Below, in pieces: positions 62,533 to 64,000 of a stretch of DNA of 64,000 bases. The notes below the pieces were generated by a model, which was not told the DNA's origin, made no database searches, and saw only the letters and a program-made list of their open reading frames with translations. This stretch comes from Candidatus Flexicrinis affinis (GTDB lineage Bacteria; Chloroflexota; Anaerolineae; Aggregatilineales; Phototrophicaceae): assembly GCA_016716525.1 (NCBI GenBank), contig JADJWE010000001.1, forward strand, positions 186,001-250,000. The letters are read 5' to 3'. The translations under genes and the position numbers were made by a program. Within the stretch, counting starts at the first letter, position 1. Every line of letters starts with the position of its first letter.

Positions 62533-63611
62533 TGCATCACCTGACCGTCCGGTCCATAGAAGAACAGGTGATCCGGTTCGAACGTCAGGTACACGTCGTG
62601 CGGTAACGGCGGCGCCTCATCCTCGAACAGCCGCACCGTGACAAGCTGGTCGCCAACCCGGACGATGACAAGCGCCTCGCCGCCAAGCGTTTGTGTGACG
62701 TACAGCGTGCCTTTGATGGCATCCGCAATCGGCTCAGTCAGAATTCGAATATGTTCTGGTCGTACCCCGAGCGTGAATTGGCTGCTTGCCGCGAACGTCT
62801 TGGGCAGGTGCAGACCGTCGACGGACACAGCCTGCGGCGAATCACCGGCCTGAATATGAATCTTGCCCCCGTCGATAGTGCAGGGGAGCAGGTTCATGGG
62901 CGGGTTGCCGATGAACGACGCCACGAACGTATTGACCGGATGGCGGTAGATGTCTAGCGGCGTGCCGGCCTGCATGATGCTGCCGTCCTTCATCACGACG
63001 ATCTTGTCGGCCAATGCCATCGCTTCGGCTTGATCGTGGGTGACGTACACGGCGGTGATACCGACCTCGCGCTGCAAGTGCTTGAGAAACGCGCGCGCTT
63101 CGAGGCGCAGTTTGGCATCCAGGTTGCTCAGCGGCTCGTCGAACAGGAACACCTGCGCGCGGTGGACGACGGCACGCGCTACGGCCACACGCTGCTGCTG
63201 CCCGCCGGAGAGCTGGCCCGGTCGCCGCGCCAGCAGTTCGCCGATCTGCAAGTTGTTCGCCACCGACTCGACCTGCGATGCGAGTTCGCTGTGTGGCACG
63301 CCGCGCACCTTGAGGGGGTACCCGATGTTGTCGAGGATCGTCATGTGCGGGTAGAGCGCGTAGTCCTGAAACACCATGGCGACATCGCGCGAGCGCGGCG
63401 GCAAACCCGTTACGTCCTTGCCATCGATGTGGATGCTGCCGCTGTCCGGCGACTCAAGACCGCTGATCATACGTAGGGTCGTGGTCTTGCCGCAGCCCGA
63501 CGGACCCAGCAGCGCGACGAATTCGCCGTCCGCCATCGACAGGCTGACATCGTTGACGGCGACCACTTTGCCAAACGTTTTGCGCAGGTTACGTAGTTCG
63601 ATCGAAGCCAT
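62529..63611 (-). CDS. Sugar ABC transporter ATPase (UgpC/MalK type)
   Basis: This 360-residue ATPase has Walker A GPSGCGKTTT, the Q-loop VFQDYALYPHMTI, the signature LSGGQQQRVAVARAV, Walker B VFLFDEPLSNLDA, the switch YVTHDQ and the C-terminal regulatory domain (GNPPMNLLPC, LGVRPEHIRIL). It is the second dedicated CUT1 ATPase in the window. It follows the MalG-type permease by 12 bases and overlaps the PHP gene. Confidence 0.93.
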   Translation of the reverse strand: MASIELRNLRKTFGKVVAVNDVSLSMADGEFVALLGPSGCGKTTTLRMISGLESPDSGSIHIDGKDVTGLPPRSRDVAMVFQDYALYPHMTILDNIGYPLKVRGVPHSELASQVESVANNLQIGELLARRPGQLSGGQQQRVAVARAVVHRAQVFLFDEPLSNLDAKLRLEARAFLKHLQREVGITAVYVTHDQAEAMALADKIVVMKDGSIMQAGTPLDIYRHPVNTFVASFIGNPPMNLLPCTIDGGKIHIQAGDSPQAVSVDGLHLPKTFAASSQFTLGVRPEHIRILTEPIADAIKGTLYVTQTLGGEALVIVRVGDQLVTVRLFEDEAPPLPHDVYLTFEPDHLFFYGPDGQVMQ

Positions 63612-63623
63612 CGATTCGCTCTT

Positions 63624-64000
63624 TCACTGCTTGATTCCGCCGAAGAAGCGGAAGCCATAGCGCCAATTGATCAACAGGTACAGCAGAATGACCGGCAGGG
63701 TGTACAGCACGGCATAAGCCGACACCAACCGGATTTGCGGCATGCCGCTTTCGACATCGTAGAACGAGTAGAACGTCACCGAGGCGGGCAGTAGGTTAGG
63801 GCTGCGCAAGAGGATGAACGGGATCAGGAACGCCCCCCACGCATTGACCAGCACCCAGATTCCGACGACCAGCACGCCGGGCCGCATAATCGGAAACGTC
63901 ACGTCACGGAAGATCTGGATTGGGGATGCCCCGGCCACCATGGCGGCTTCTTCGTACGAGCGGGGTACGCTGTCGACAAAGTCTTGCATGATGAAGATGG
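63624..64000 (-). CDS. Sugar ABC transporter permease (MalG type), C-terminal part (runs off the window)
   Basis: About 125 residues are visible. They begin just before the EAA loop (SYEEAAMVAGASPIQIFRDV then TFPIMRP) and continue through membrane segments VLVVGIWVLVNAWGAFLIPF and VLYTLPVILLYLLINW to the end FFGGIKQ. The N-terminal half lies beyond base 64000. It belongs with the ATPase, PHP hydrolase and GH38-like genes downstream. Confidence 0.88.
   Translation of the reverse strand, partial: IFIMQDFVDSVPRSYEEAAMVAGASPIQIFRDVTFPIMRPGVLVVGIWVLVNAWGAFLIPFILLRSPNLLPASVTFYSFYDVESGMPQIRLVSAYAVLYTLPVILLYLLINWRYGFRFFGGIKQ

Overview
The window reads as a chromosomal segment of a Chloroflexota bacterium, probably Anaerolineae-like. 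This is inferred from gene content: fairly high GC, paralogous MalT-type LuxR regulators beside alpha/beta hydrolases, many carbohydrate ABC importers with family 31 and 38 glycosidases, and a b6-type cytochrome b next to multihaem cytochromes. There is no rRNA or tRNA to confirm it, and I saw no CRISPR array or prophage.

Layout. (1) 0-12.6 kb: an ABC-2 exporter with a small conserved protein, an RDD/membrane-protein pair, three membrane-anchored alpha/beta hydrolases, and two tandem LuxR/MalT-like regulators. A roughly 50-bp repeat recurs at the hydrolase boundaries. (2) 12.6-22.2 kb: a GH31 glucosidase divergent from a Ugp/Mal-like importer operon. One permease carries an inserted PDZ domain, and the operon ends in a two-domain glycerophosphodiesterase. 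(3) 22.3-28.2 kb: a LacI regulator and a ribose/galactofuranose-type importer with a readable promoter and operator. (4) 28.5-36.0 kb: an IclR-led operon with a sialidase-like protein, two DHDPS/NanA-family aldolases, a sugar importer and an SDR. (5) 36.3-48.5 kb: an exported four-domain rhodanese, a degenerate insertion sequence, and a seven-gene redox operon (triheme cytochrome c, Mo-bisMGD oxidoreductase, FeS protein, NrfD protein, b6-like cytochrome b, multihaem cytochrome c, Rieske), followed by mobA and an fmdE-like gene. (6) 48.6-64 kb: an MDR dehydrogenase, a GH38 mannosidase, a spermidine-synthase-like membrane protein, a peptide importer without ATPases, and an operon with a GH38-like protein, a PHP hydrolase, a MalK-like ATPase and the end of a permease.

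The strongest candidate for an under-described system is the operon at 39.4-47.1 kb. It joins a polysulfide-reductase-type molybdoenzyme module to a cytochrome b/Rieske/multihaem cytochrome module in one transcription unit. A secreted tetra-rhodanese lies next to it and mobA follows the divergent side, which suggests periplasmic sulfur-compound redox chemistry coupled to quinones. CRP/FNR-type palindromes precede the rhodanese and mobA.

A caution applies to 35.1-48.2 kb: at least 20 frameshifts, mostly single-base and often in short homopolymers, break almost every gene there, while genes elsewhere are intact. Local consensus error is the likeliest cause. The proteins there were reconstructed by joining frames, and their exact sequences should not be trusted.
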